From the NCBI RefSeq assembly GCF_002608075.1, contig NZ_LAHA01000033.1, positions 1 through 64,000 of the forward strand: DNA of 64,000 bases, read 5' to 3'. Both the position numbers and the translations under genes were made by a program. The notes under the pieces were generated by a model. The model was not told where the DNA came from. It worked only from the letters and a program-made list of their open reading frames with translations, and did not search any database. The first letter of the stretch is position 1, and the number at the start of each line of letters is the position of its first letter. Source of the DNA: Nostoc linckia z4. Its GTDB lineage: Bacteria > Cyanobacteriota > Cyanobacteriia > Cyanobacteriales > Nostocaceae. Of the stretch, positions 25,636 to 34,900 are shown piece by piece.

Positions 25636-26865
25636 TTACAAAATTGTGTTTTTTGTCTCTGATTTGTACAGCGAACGATGAAGAGTTCTACGATTAGCTA
25701 ATTCTTTACCTTTGCGACCAAGTTGCTCCCGTAGCTGTGCGTCTTTGCACAACCTATTAAAGGCTTGAAAAACGTCGTAACCAGAATTAGGATTCACAAG
25801 TATGCCATTTTCCTCGTGTTTAACTGTGTCTAAAACACTACCCAAACGAGGGGCAATTACAGGTTTACCGAAGTAACTTGCTTCTAAATAAACGATACCA
25901 AAACCTTCTATATGATTATGTTTTGTATCCAATAAACTCAGCATGGCAAATATGTCACAAGCTGCATAATAACCAGCTAATTCCTTTTCTGGTACATATC
26001 CAGCAAAGTGGACTCGTTTATTTACTCGCAAGCGATGTGCGAGACATTTGAGTTCTGACTCACAAGGCCCTTGACCGCAAATTATATAGTGGACATCTAC
26101 CCCAAAAGTTAGCAATAGTGGAATGTTATCAATCACGTTCTCAAAGCTTTTCTGTTTTACTAACCTTCCTACGGAGAGAATAACTATTGCTGTTTCGGGA
26201 ATGTTGTAACTTTGACGCACTTGCAGGCGTAAATCGTCTAGACTAGCTAGAGTTGTGCCATTGCCAAATTTTTCTGGTCTGATTACTGGGTTGATGACAT
26301 AGGTTGGTGTTTCTAAGCGCAAGGCACTTCTGAGATAGTTTAGTGTGTAAGAACTGTTACAAACAATGCCTTCAGCTCTACGAAGTGTTAATTTGAATAG
26401 CGATCGCCACACCGGATTATGTAACGGAACCACTAAATCGTTACCATGCAGATAGATAAAAAAACGAATTGGTAACAAATAGCTCAACAGCAACACTGAA
26501 GGAAAATCATAGCCGTGGCCCCACTCAATATAACGGTAGTGATAGCGAAAATAAAGTCTAATTGCTAGCACAAACGAGCAGACAATATTCACCAACGGCT
26601 TGATAAGACTTCCTAGACAACCACTTTGCCAGTATTTTGGATAATACCAGCGATATATAGGAAACTGTTGATTTTCATCGAATACTTTATCTCCTGAGCA
26701 ACCAGCTGTCAACACAATCACTCGTTCTGGATCTTGCAGACAACGATTGTAGATATATTCCCCAATGACAGCTTGTTTCGGTAAGAAGATTCGGGATATA
26801 ACCAGAATATCCGGATGTGCAGTTTCGTCTCTAATTTTGGCTGTGAGTTGAGAAATATGTTCCAT
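25636..26865 (-). CDS. Glycosyltransferase family 4 protein
   Basis: About 409 residues from ATG 26865 (a TTG two codons upstream is less likely). It has a GT-B fold with an N-terminal acceptor domain and the GT4 C-terminal domain: ILSVGRLVKQKSFENVI, then YIICGQGPCESELK, then VHFAGYVPEKELAGYYAACD and EGFGIVYLEASYFGKPVIA (the E-x7-E nucleotide-sugar site). Function is transfer of a sugar from NDP-sugar to an unknown acceptor. The last 15 residues (RTLHRSLYKSETKNTIL) look irregular. It stands alone with a long spacer upstream. Confidence 0.87.
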   Translation of the reverse strand: MEHISQLTAKIRDETAHPDILVISRIFLPKQAVIGEYIYNRCLQDPERVIVLTAGCSGDKVFDENQQFPIYRWYYPKYWQSGCLGSLIKPLVNIVCSFVLAIRLYFRYHYRYIEWGHGYDFPSVLLLSYLLPIRFFIYLHGNDLVVPLHNPVWRSLFKLTLRRAEGIVCNSSYTLNYLRSALRLETPTYVINPVIRPEKFGNGTTLASLDDLRLQVRQSYNIPETAIVILSVGRLVKQKSFENVIDNIPLLLTFGVDVHYIICGQGPCESELKCLAHRLRVNKRVHFAGYVPEKELAGYYAACDIFAMLSLLDTKHNHIEGFGIVYLEASYFGKPVIAPRLGSVLDTVKHEENGILVNPNSGYDVFQAFNRLCKDAQLREQLGRKGKELANRRTLHRSLYKSETKNTIL

Positions 26866-27818
26866 AATCAACTTAAAAACTCGATTTTTAAATGTTTTTT
26901 GTATTTATTTACAATTGAGACGATTTTCCAATCCAGAATAATTATTGTTTGTTCTTTTCACGAATCCAGTAGATAAATTCTAAGCTGATTTGAAAATCTT
27001 AGCCAGTAATATTAGGTTTTATTTGTGTATATTTGATTTCATTTAACACATTTCTCATCACTTGAGAATTTTTATACTTCGTCAACAATAGATTATGAAG
27101 CTATCCCTTGCAGCTAAATCGCTCCACAAGCGACCGTGGCGAAAATTTGGAAATTTAGCTACGTTCAACAGAATATCTGAAATCGTCTCGACAGTTGTGC
27201 CAGAATGCCAAGATGCCTTTGAATGTTGACTGTGAAACTTAACGGTTAACGGTTATAGCCAGGAATTGGTGATTCTTTACTAGGTAAATGAAATATGTTT
27301 TTACTTGAAAGCTGTGAATATTTGTGTGTAATTTTTTACAAAAATTAGGCAATTAAAAGAAAATATTAGCGCCAAGTATTATAAACATCAGTCAAAATAA
27401 TTACTAAAATTTCAAATCATCTGTATAATTCAAAACTGTAGTCAGGAAGTGCTAGTCGAAAAGATAGCAACAATAGCAATCCTAAATAATTTGTTAAATC
27501 TTAGTAGAAGCTATTGACATTCAAGCGTCAATACTTAACAAGGATATTTTTCAGAATTTAAATTTAGGATTGTTCAATTCTCCATCGCCAATTTCTCTAA
27601 TTAAGAACATATCTTAAGGTACGGTTCTCCTGTAGAGAAATCCCCCCTGCGATCGCTACATAGCCAAGATCTAACGCGGTAAAGTGAATGTGTAGCAAAT
27701 AAAAGTGAATGCTACAAATGGCAAAGGTTGTTACGGGCTAGTATGAGTGACACACCACAAAAATCCCAATAACAGAGGGAAAAATCATAAAAAATTCCGT
27801 TTTTGAAGCGATTGTATT
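26866..27818. other. Long AT-rich intergenic region
   Basis: This 953-bp region has no recognised gene beyond a possible 44-residue frame (27095-27229). A half copy of the TATAGCAATCC-type repeat is near 27482. The right part precedes the DUF1517 gene and contains gcgatcgc and purine-rich leader sequence, so the DUF1517 promoter should lie here. Confidence 0.5.
27095..27229 (+). CDS. Possible small protein (44 residues)
   Basis: The frame begins MKLSLAAKSLHKRPWRKFGN and ends EIVSTVVPECQDAFEC. It is basic at the N-terminus and ends inside a TGTTGACTG motif that supplies the stop. Composition is protein-like compared with the AT-rich surroundings, but there is no clear ribosome binding site and I know no homolog. 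It could be a relic of a longer gene. Confidence 0.2.
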   Translation: MKLSLAAKSLHKRPWRKFGNLATFNRISEIVSTVVPECQDAFEC

Positions 27819-28802
27819 ATGCATAAAAAACTACAACAAACCATCAAACCGCTAGTAAAAACCTTCTTAGCCCTCAGCCTGGTGTTGACATTGGCTTTGA
27901 GTCACGCCGACGGCGCTTTAGCTGCTAGTGGCGGAAGAATTGGCGGTGGTTCATTTAGAGTACCTTCTAGCCGTACCTATACACCGCGTACATACGCACC
28001 TCCAGGTGGAGGCGGATATTATCCCGGTGGTGGATATTATCCCGGTGGTGGTTTTGGCTTTCCCTTCTTAATTCCTTTTTGGGGAATCGGAGGCGGATTT
28101 GGTAGTATATTTGGGATTTTAATATTTATAGCGATCGCTAATTTCCTAGTACAAAGCTTCCGTCGTGCTTCCAGTGGTGAAACACAACAAGCAGACTACA
28201 CCACCAGTTCTCCAGTTTCTGTAACTCGTTTGCAAGTCGGCTTATTAGCTCAAGCTCGTGGTTTGCAAAATGAACTCAACCACATTGCTGAAACTGCTGA
28301 TACCAACTCCCCAGAAGGAAGAGCAGAAATACTCCAAGAAGCCAGTTTAGCTTTACTCCGCCATCCAGAGTATTGGGTATACGCAGGTGGTGAAACTCAA
28401 CAAGCCAGATTAAATTCAGCTGAAACTCAGTTCAACCGCCTATCATTAGCAGAACGCAGCAAATTTAGCGAAGAAACTCTGACTAACGTCAACAACCAAC
28501 TCAGAGCAGCCTTAGCCAAAGAAGCTTTACCCCCAGCTGAAGAAATTGACAACCCTACCCGTCTAATTAGCGAAGGCCCAGGTGAATATATTATCGTCAC
28601 CTTATTAGCGGCGACACTAGGCAAATCTGAAATTCCACAAATCAACAGCGCAGATGATTTGCGTCAAGCCCTGCGGCAAATTGGTAGTATCCCCAGCGAT
28701 AGACTGCTAGCAATTGAAGTTCTTTGGACTCCCCAAGCCCAAGGCGACACCCTGACATCAGATGATGTGTTGGCAAATTATTCTGATTTGAGACTGGTTT
28801 AA
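27819..28802 (+). CDS. DUF1517 membrane protein with signal peptide
   Basis: A 327-residue protein. The N-terminus (KPLVKTFLALSLVLTLALSH) is a signal peptide or anchor ending at ADGALAAS. A Gly/Tyr/Pro-rich segment follows (two GGYYP repeats near residues 62-80), then a membrane helix (FGSIFGILIFIAIANFLVQS) and the DUF1517 domain (SPVSVTRLQVGLLAQARGLQ, ending TLTSDDVLANYSDLRLV). Related proteins occur across cyanobacteria and in chloroplasts; the role is unknown and membrane-associated. A strong terminator follows at 28838-28874. Confidence 0.88.
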   Translation: MHKKLQQTIKPLVKTFLALSLVLTLALSHADGALAASGGRIGGGSFRVPSSRTYTPRTYAPPGGGGYYPGGGYYPGGGFGFPFLIPFWGIGGGFGSIFGILIFIAIANFLVQSFRRASSGETQQADYTTSSPVSVTRLQVGLLAQARGLQNELNHIAETADTNSPEGRAEILQEASLALLRHPEYWVYAGGETQQARLNSAETQFNRLSLAERSKFSEETLTNVNNQLRAALAKEALPPAEEIDNPTRLISEGPGEYIIVTLLAATLGKSEIPQINSADDLRQALRQIGSIPSDRLLAIEVLWTPQAQGDTLTSDDVLANYSDLRLV

Positions 28803-28837
28803 ATTTACAGCGATCGATACTTGAATAGACCACAGTA

Positions 28838-28874
28838 GGGTAGCACAGCTAAGTGTGCTACCCTGCTATTTTTT
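28838..28874 (+). terminator. Intrinsic terminator of the DUF1517 gene
   Basis: The 10-bp perfect stem GGGTAGCACA / TGTGCTACCC with a 6-nt loop is followed within 4 bases by TATTTTTT. It starts 36 bp after the stop. Confidence 0.85.
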
Positions 28875-28889
28875 GAGGACATAGGCAAT

Positions 28890-29070
28890 ACAGGAGATGG
28901 GGAGATGGGGAGATGGGGAGATGGGGAGATGGGGAGATGGGGGAGATGGGGAGATGAGGGGATAGGGAAGTGTGGGGAGTGTGGGGGGAAAGATTTCTTC
29001 CTCATCCTCCCACACCTCCCACCCCTCCCACACTTCCTGCTTGCCCAATGCCCAATGCCCAATGCCCCAT
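28890..29070. repeat. GGGGAGAT array and associated tandem repeats
   Basis: About eight 8-bp GGGGAGAT units at 28892-28957 are followed by GTGTGGGGA, CTCCCACAC and CCCAATG units, the same order as at 1-160. Frames open through it on the minus strand (PSPHLPISPS repeats) are artefacts. Confidence 0.85.
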
Positions 29071-29166
29071 CCCTTATTACATAACAAAAAAAATAGTGTT
29101 CGCTGGTAAAATCCATTGAACACTAAAAAAAACACTTAGACTTAGGAGGATGTAGGCAATAATTGA

Positions 29167-29376
29167 TTACTTATCTATATTGGGAACAACATCGGGACGC
29201 TGTTTGTCTTCCCAACCTACAGGACGTTTGGAATTATACCAAGCAATAGAGCCTATGCTCACAGCAGCAATAAAGCCGACTACAAATAATCCGATGAGTA
29301 TAGCAGAGTAGCTAGAGCTAGCTTCTGATGTCACAGATATGTCTGTTAAAAGATGAGTAAATAATAGATTAATCAT
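29167..29376 (-). CDS. psb35: Probable photosystem II assembly protein Psb35
   Basis: A 69-residue single-pass membrane protein: an N-terminal polar part, one helix (SAILIGLFVVGFIAAVSIGS), then the motif IAWYNSKRPVGWEDKQRPD. From memory this tail is characteristic of Psb35 (Ssl2148 type), which stabilises the CP47 assembly module with high-light-inducible proteins in Synechocystis. I cannot run a comparison, so the name is tentative; the membrane topology is clear. It is monocistronic. Confidence 0.55.
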   Translation of the reverse strand: MINLLFTHLLTDISVTSEASSSYSAILIGLFVVGFIAAVSIGSIAWYNSKRPVGWEDKQRPDVVPNIDK

Positions 29377-29531
29377 GAGTTAGAACCTTTCAGCAAAAAT
29401 TCAGGGATGGTTTAAAAAATTATTTTGGCAGTGGTATTATCAAAATCTGGTTTTAAGTTTTCTATTTTTTAGTTGATTCAGTTGTAAATTTCTGCATTAC
29501 AACTGAATTCAACACCAACATAGAAAAACTG

Positions 29532-29656
29532 TGGCAATCCTAAATGAGTTGCAAAAGTACTCATAAAGGTAGAGAAGCGAAAACAGGGAACACGTAACGA
29601 GAAACAAGAATATACAAAGGTACTCTAGCTTTCATTAATGAAATGAAATTGCTATA
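29532..29656 (+). mobile_element. MITE-like element, TATAGCAATCC family, copy 4 (diverged)
   Basis: Left end GTGGCAATCCTAAATGAGTT; reverse complement of the right end CTATAGCAATTTCATTTCAT. The interior has AACAGGGAACACG-type sequence. Match to other copies is weaker but position and end structure agree. Confidence 0.5.
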
Positions 29657-29721
29657 GAAGTATGGATAAGGTTTAGTAAATTATGATTTTACTTTAACCT
29701 TATGCCAAGATAGACTTAAGT

Positions 29722-29904
29722 TTAGTCTACAGCTTTCTTAACTTCATCTTTGACATTTTCAACTGTGTGACGAACCTGTGATTCTACTTGCTTTGCTTGA
29801 CCTTCAGCCTTATCATCAGGGTTGCCAGTGATATCGCCAATTATTTCTTGAGCTTTACCTTCAATATTTTTAGCAACAGCTTTTGCTCTTTCTTCGAGAC
29901 TCAT
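29722..29904 (-). CDS. CsbD family stress protein
   Basis: A 60-residue hydrophilic, helix-rich protein. MSLEERAKAVAKNIEGKAQE followed by IIGDITGNPDDKAEGQAKQ is the CsbD motif. In other bacteria CsbD proteins are induced by general stress, and their biochemical function is unknown. A good leader (AGGAGT-like, reverse strand just upstream of 29904) supports the start. It is monocistronic. Confidence 0.87.
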   Translation of the reverse strand: MSLEERAKAVAKNIEGKAQEIIGDITGNPDDKAEGQAKQVESQVRHTVENVKDEVKKAVD

Positions 29905-30494
29905 AATTTACTCCTAAATTAACTAATTATTTCTTGGTGATTGCGTTAACCAACTGGGTTGGACTTGCAATGTTTATAGAATAGTTTTTTAAATAATTAA
30001 ATTCTTCTATCTGTAGATGTTTTAAAAAAAAATATTTCTATCCATTCTGTAGACTTATTCCAAAGGTAGATTCATCTTAGAGAATTGAAGTTATACCCGG
30101 AAGATAGAAAGGAATACTTCTATTGGTCTATCTAGAGATGAAATCATGGGACTTTACACCAGGGTATAGACTAGAACTTATGGACTCAGGTTACTTGTTG
30201 ACACTGGGTCTAAGGCTGCAAAACCAAGGACGCTGACGCAAATATCGCTAAATTTGAGATGTCTACAATCACTAAAAGATTAGACCTCTTACAAAAGTGC
30301 TTTTTGGACTGTTGTGGGAAAAGGGAAAGTTTTTAAATCCCTTACCCTTTTCCCCTTCCCCTTTCCCCAGCCCTCACCAAGCATTGTTGAGTTGCCAGAC
30401 CACTAGTTTCCACAGCACTTGGAAGTCTGCATAAAAGAAATCTCTGGTTTTTGGATTAAAATTTGGATAGCTAAATAATAGTTAATTTATAGTC
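29905..30494. other. Intergenic region between divergent genes
   Basis: A 590-bp spacer between the CsbD gene (minus) and the peroxiredoxin-like gene (plus). It should carry both promoters. A CCCTTTTCCCCTTCCCC repeat is near 30348-30370. No gene is supported. Confidence 0.5.
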
Positions 30495-31274
30495 ATGAAT
30501 CCCTACACTATCTTTAATCAGAGCGAACTTCAGCGTGTTAGTGATGGCATGACCAGACCCTTACTAGAAAATTGCGAAATTGCCTCACATATCCTAATTT
30601 TAGTTTGGGCGCAACTTGGGGATTTTGATAGTCTTGAATATGCCTGGTGGTTACAGCGCGAACTAAAAAAAGTACCTCCTGAAAAACTGGCTATTCGCGC
30701 AGTGGGAATTGGCGATCGCGCTTCTGGAATCAAATTCTCTGAATATACAGGATTTCCAGCCCAAAATTTATTTGTTGAACCCAATGCACAATTACATCAA
30801 CAACTCAAGCTTTATTCAGGTTTGAATCTTCCCATCCCTGGACTTTCTCCATCCCAGAAAGCTTGGCTAAATCTGCTGTTAATGTGTGCAGGATTTGGAA
30901 GTCCAGGAACCCTCAAAGAAGTGTTTCGAGGATACACAGGAGATCGTCAAGCCCCGCAACTCATTGAAGATGAGGAAATTATTCAAGCTACCCCTCTACC
31001 TGCTTTTAAAGGCTCATTTTTCCAATTAGCTGGCGGAACTGGATTTCAACGTCCCTTTGAATTAGCGACTCTACGCCTACGGAATATGGTGGAAGTTCTC
31101 AGCAATTGGCGCACTTATGTACCTAATTCTGCCTACTTAACTCAGCGTGGTGGAACTTTTCTGTTTGATTCCAAGGGCCAATTACTTTACGAACATCGCG
31201 ATCGGGGAATTTTGGGTTTTGCTGCTAATATGAGTCAGCCGCTATCATTTTTATCGTTGACTGTTGACTGTTGA
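30495..31274 (+). CDS. Peroxiredoxin-like (AhpC/TSA-type) family protein
   Basis: A 259-residue protein with a thioredoxin-like fold of the PRXL2/AhpC-TSA-2 type common in cyanobacteria. Hallmarks include ILILVWAQLGDFDSLEYAWW, then FPAQNLFVEPNAQLHQQLKL, and the terminal strand GGTFLFDSKGQLLYEHRDRG. The usual CxxC or peroxidatic Cys is not apparent in the N-terminal region (VWAQLGD), so redox activity is doubtful. The final residues LTVDC and stop come from a TGTTGACTGTTGAC tandem repeat; directly beyond it lies the 5' scrap of an SDR gene, so the original C-terminus was probably lost by a rearrangement. Confidence 0.75.
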   Translation: MNPYTIFNQSELQRVSDGMTRPLLENCEIASHILILVWAQLGDFDSLEYAWWLQRELKKVPPEKLAIRAVGIGDRASGIKFSEYTGFPAQNLFVEPNAQLHQQLKLYSGLNLPIPGLSPSQKAWLNLLLMCAGFGSPGTLKEVFRGYTGDRQAPQLIEDEEIIQATPLPAFKGSFFQLAGGTGFQRPFELATLRLRNMVEVLSNWRTYVPNSAYLTQRGGTFLFDSKGQLLYEHRDRGILGFAANMSQPLSFLSLTVDC

Positions 31275-31282
31275 CTGTTGAC

Positions 31283-31351
31283 AATGGCGGCCCCGATACC
31301 GCGACTGCCCCCGGTAACGAGTGCGCGTTTATTCTGGAGTGTGTAGTTCAT
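31283..31351 (-). pseudogene. SDR gene 5' scrap (23 codons)
   Basis: From the ATG at 31351 the minus strand reads MNYTLQNKRALVTGGSRGIG followed by AAI, the start of a short-chain dehydrogenase with its TGGSRGIG cofactor motif. It is preceded by an AAGGAAT leader and stops abruptly at the TGTTGAC repeat shared with the peroxiredoxin-like gene. The rest of the gene is gone. Confidence 0.75.
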
Positions 31352-31446
31352 ATTCCTTGTGGAGGGTAATATTGAATCATATCAAGTTCGGGTAATCACT
31401 TACGATTCAAAATTCTCTGTGTCAGAGCGTCTCAGAATTCCCTGTT

Positions 31447-31926
31447 TTATAAAACTGGCAATTGATTAAACAAGACCCAATAAAAACCAAGCTGTTGGAC
31501 TGCTTGATTGAATTGTTCAAAATCCACAGGTTTGACGATGTAACTATTTACCCCAAATTGGTAACTCTCGATCATGTCTCGTTCTTCAGCGGAAGAGGTG
31601 AGGACTACAATCGGAATCATTTGTGTGCGTGGATCGGATTTGAGTTGCCGCAATACTTGTAATCCGCTTACCTTTGGCAGTTTCAAATCCAGCAAAATTA
31701 CTTTGGGTTGATTGGTGATGGTGCGGTGGGCATAGTTTCCTTGGCAAAAAATAAAATCTAGAGCTGCTGCTCCGTCCTCAAGCAGTTGAATTCGATCGCC
31801 AATTCTGCCGCGACGCAATGCCCGAATAGTTAATTCTGCATCAGTGGGATTATCTTCCACTAGGAGAATGGAAATTGGTTGCTCAGAAGATTGTTCAGTG
31901 GAGCGATGGCTGGGTTGATAAATCAT
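31447..31926 (-). CDS. Rcp1-like response regulator (REC only)
   Basis: A 159-residue stand-alone receiver domain. Acidic pocket ISILLVEDNPTD (residues 18-29), phosphorylation Asp80 in KVILLDLKLPKVSG, Thr/Ser in VVLTSS (near 110) and Lys132 in YIVKPVD are all present. The long loop after beta-2 (EDGAAALDFIFCQGNYAH) is typical of Rcp1-type regulators that pair with phytochrome-like histidine kinases. It lies 3 bp after the stop of the 2056-residue kinase gene, so it is its likely phospho-acceptor. No output domain is present. Confidence 0.92.
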   Translation of the reverse strand: MIYQPSHRSTEQSSEQPISILLVEDNPTDAELTIRALRRGRIGDRIQLLEDGAAALDFIFCQGNYAHRTITNQPKVILLDLKLPKVSGLQVLRQLKSDPRTQMIPIVVLTSSAEERDMIESYQFGVNSYIVKPVDFEQFNQAVQQLGFYWVLFNQLPVL

Positions 31927-31929
31927 GGG

Positions 31930-34900
31930 TTAGTTATTGGGAAGCGTGAAATAAAAGGTCGCGCCTCGATCGCTCTGTGCTTGGGCCCAGATGCGCCCTC
32001 CGTGACGTTTAATAATGCGTTGCACGATGGCCAATCCAATACCAGTACCTTCAAATTCTTCTTCTCGATGCAGGCGTTGGAAGACCCCAAACAAATTATC
32101 GGCATAGCGCATATCAAATCCTGCTCCATTATCTTTGATAAAGTACACTCCTTCGCCATCAATCCTCTGATAACCTACTTCAATGCAGGCAAGGGGTTTG
32201 TAGCGGGTGTACTTGATGGCATTGGATAAGAGGTTGAGCCAAACTTGTTTGAGCAGGGAAGCATCGGCTAGACATACAGGTAAATCAGCGATGGTAAATT
32301 CAATTTCACGACCAGACCAATCCGGGGTTAAATCATTGAGTGCCATTTGAATAATTTCATTGGCAAACACTGGCTGTCGCGAAATTTCTTTGCGATCGAA
32401 ACGAGATAAAGTCAACAAATCATCGATTAATTCACCCATGCGTTTGGCATTGTCGCGGATCACTTTCAAGTAACGATTGCCTTCGGCATCGAGTTGCTGG
32501 CTGTAATCTTCCTGCATCATTCTCGAAAAGCCATCAATGGCCCGCAACGGTGCCCGCAAATCATGGGAAACTGAATAAGAAAATGCCTCCAAAGCTTTGT
32601 TAGCAGTTTCTAGTTGGGCAGTTCGTTGTTTGACTCTCATTTCTAAAGATTGGTTGAGTTGGTGCAGAGCATCAATGGCCCTTTTGCGCTCTAATTCTGC
32701 TGCTGCCCGTGCGGCAAACACCTCTACAATAATCTCTATTCGTCGCCGATCTGATAGTGGTCGCACGTCGAGAATGCAAAGATTACCAATGGGTTCGCCG
32801 TTGGCATTTTTTAAGGAAATACCCAGATAACTATCTGCCTGCATTGTTACCAAGTCTAAGTCTTCTGGGAAAAATTGCTGAAGGCAGCTTTCACAGTAAA
32901 ACAATCCGTATTTCAAAGCAAATTCGCATGGTGTACGCGCTGGAAAATACGATATTTCTGTTTGCAATGCGCCATGCGCCCAAAAAGCCAAAGCTTTGAG
33001 TTTGCCTTCTACTAATTCAGTTACCAGGGCATAGGGGACGTGCAAGGCTGCGGCAATATGATGAACCAAAGCCGGAAAAAAATCTTGTCCTGTAACCGCA
33101 GCTGTTCCCATCACCAAATTTTTCAGTGTTGTTTCTGCTCTTGTTAATTCCGCTTCTCGCAGCTTCGCCTCACTGATATCCCGGACGATGGTAGAAAAAT
33201 ATTCCACGCTACCATCTGTTGCTTTGTGAGCAATAACCATTTGGGAAACTGGAATTTCTCTGCCATCACTGGCCAGCAAAGCAATTTCACCAACCCAAGT
33301 CCCGTCTCTAATTGCCGTGGGAATGCCCTGATTTTGCAGAATTTCTAGTGCCCATTGGGGATGGTAGTCGGAGATCTTCAAGGTGGAAAGGTCTGTATCG
33401 AGAGAAATACCGCGCAGTTTGCGTAACTGAGTGTTATTCCAGAGCATATTGCCGAGTGAGTCTGCCATGCCAACGTAGTCGCTGGTGGCTTCCAGCATCG
33501 ACATTAAGCGATCGCGGTCTTTTTGGGCCCGTTGGCGATCGGCAATTTCAGCCCGTAGGGATGCGTTCATTTCTGCTTGCTGCTTTAATAAACGGGCATT
33601 ATCAATGGAAATAGCTGCCTGAGTAAACAACAGGTGCAACACTTGAATGCGCTCTGGAGTAAATGCCTTGGCCATCAGATTGTTTTCTAAAAGCACAATT
33701 CCTGTTAGTTTTCCGTGGTTCAACAGCGGAGTACAAAGAATTGATTTCGATTGACGTAGGGCAATCCAAGGTTCGGACTGAAAGTTGCCTTCAGCAGCAG
33801 CACGATCGAGGACGATGCTTTCTTTGGTGTGAGCCACGTAATTGATTAAGGCGGTGGGTAAATCAGGATTACTGTCTTTTGATTGTAAAGTGGCTTGATT
33901 CTCGCCAATGGATTTCATCGCCTCAATGCGCCATTGGCCTTCTGTGGGTAAAATTAGATAACCTGTTTGCGCCCCGGCATTTTCAATTAAAATTGTCATC
34001 AGTTTTGCCAGGAGTCGATCTAATACAATTTCACTGGCGATCGCTTGGGAGGCTTTCAACACTGTTTCTAAATCCAGTGCTGCTAACTTCGTTGCTGCTG
34101 ATTCTGTGACGTTAATTTGTCGGACTTCAGTTGTTGGCAAGTACACTTCTAACAGTTGGGGATACTGTTTTTCCAGATTTTGCACTTTCGCGGTTGCTCC
34201 CCACTTTAGATAAGCGTACTTCGCTTCTTGCAAATAAGCTTTGGCGATGATAATGCGGTTTTGTGCTAAATAAAACTTTGCTGCCAGTTCCTTTGCTAAA
34301 GCTTCTTCTTGCAGATATTGATTTTCTCTGGCTAAGGCGATGGCGCGATCGTAGGCGTCCATTGCTGGAACTACTTCACCCAATACCCGATGTCGTTCTG
34401 CTTCTACTAAGTACCACTTGTGTAAATAGTTCATCGGGGCATGGTGCGCCCAATTTTGCATTTTTGCTTGATTTTCTGCCACTTGTTCCAGCAATTGGCA
34501 TTGTGTTGCTGTGTCTGTGTCGCAATACACCGCCAGTCGGCATAGAGAATCGTAGAAGCTAAAGATGGCAACTAAAGCCGCTCCCGTCATGGCTGGTAAA
34601 TATTCTTTGGCCAGGACTGCATTGGCTAAGGCATGGTTTGTCGTGGGAAATTGTAACAAAGATTCGTTTTCGGCACACATGGCCTGATTGGCATTGCCAA
34701 ATAAGTAACAGAGAAATAATTTATTCAGGTAAAAATAAAACAAACCTGCATGAAAGTTCGTTTGTTGCATCTGTGGTAGCCTAGTTGCTTCATCAAAAGC
34801 TTCACCAGACAGCATCCCAGCATCGGCAACTTCTTCAACCAAATTCAAAACAGTCTGGGAGCAAATTTCTACAAAATCGATGCCAGCCGAATGCTTGATT

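Noticed and set aside
25479..25697. Plus-strand 72-residue frame overlapping the GT4 3' end
   Set aside because: It overlaps a confident gene on the other strand, is AT-biased, and has no family resemblance.
28866..29135. Minus-strand frames of PSPHLPISPS repeats
   Set aside because: Translation of the GGGGAGAT array; not a gene.
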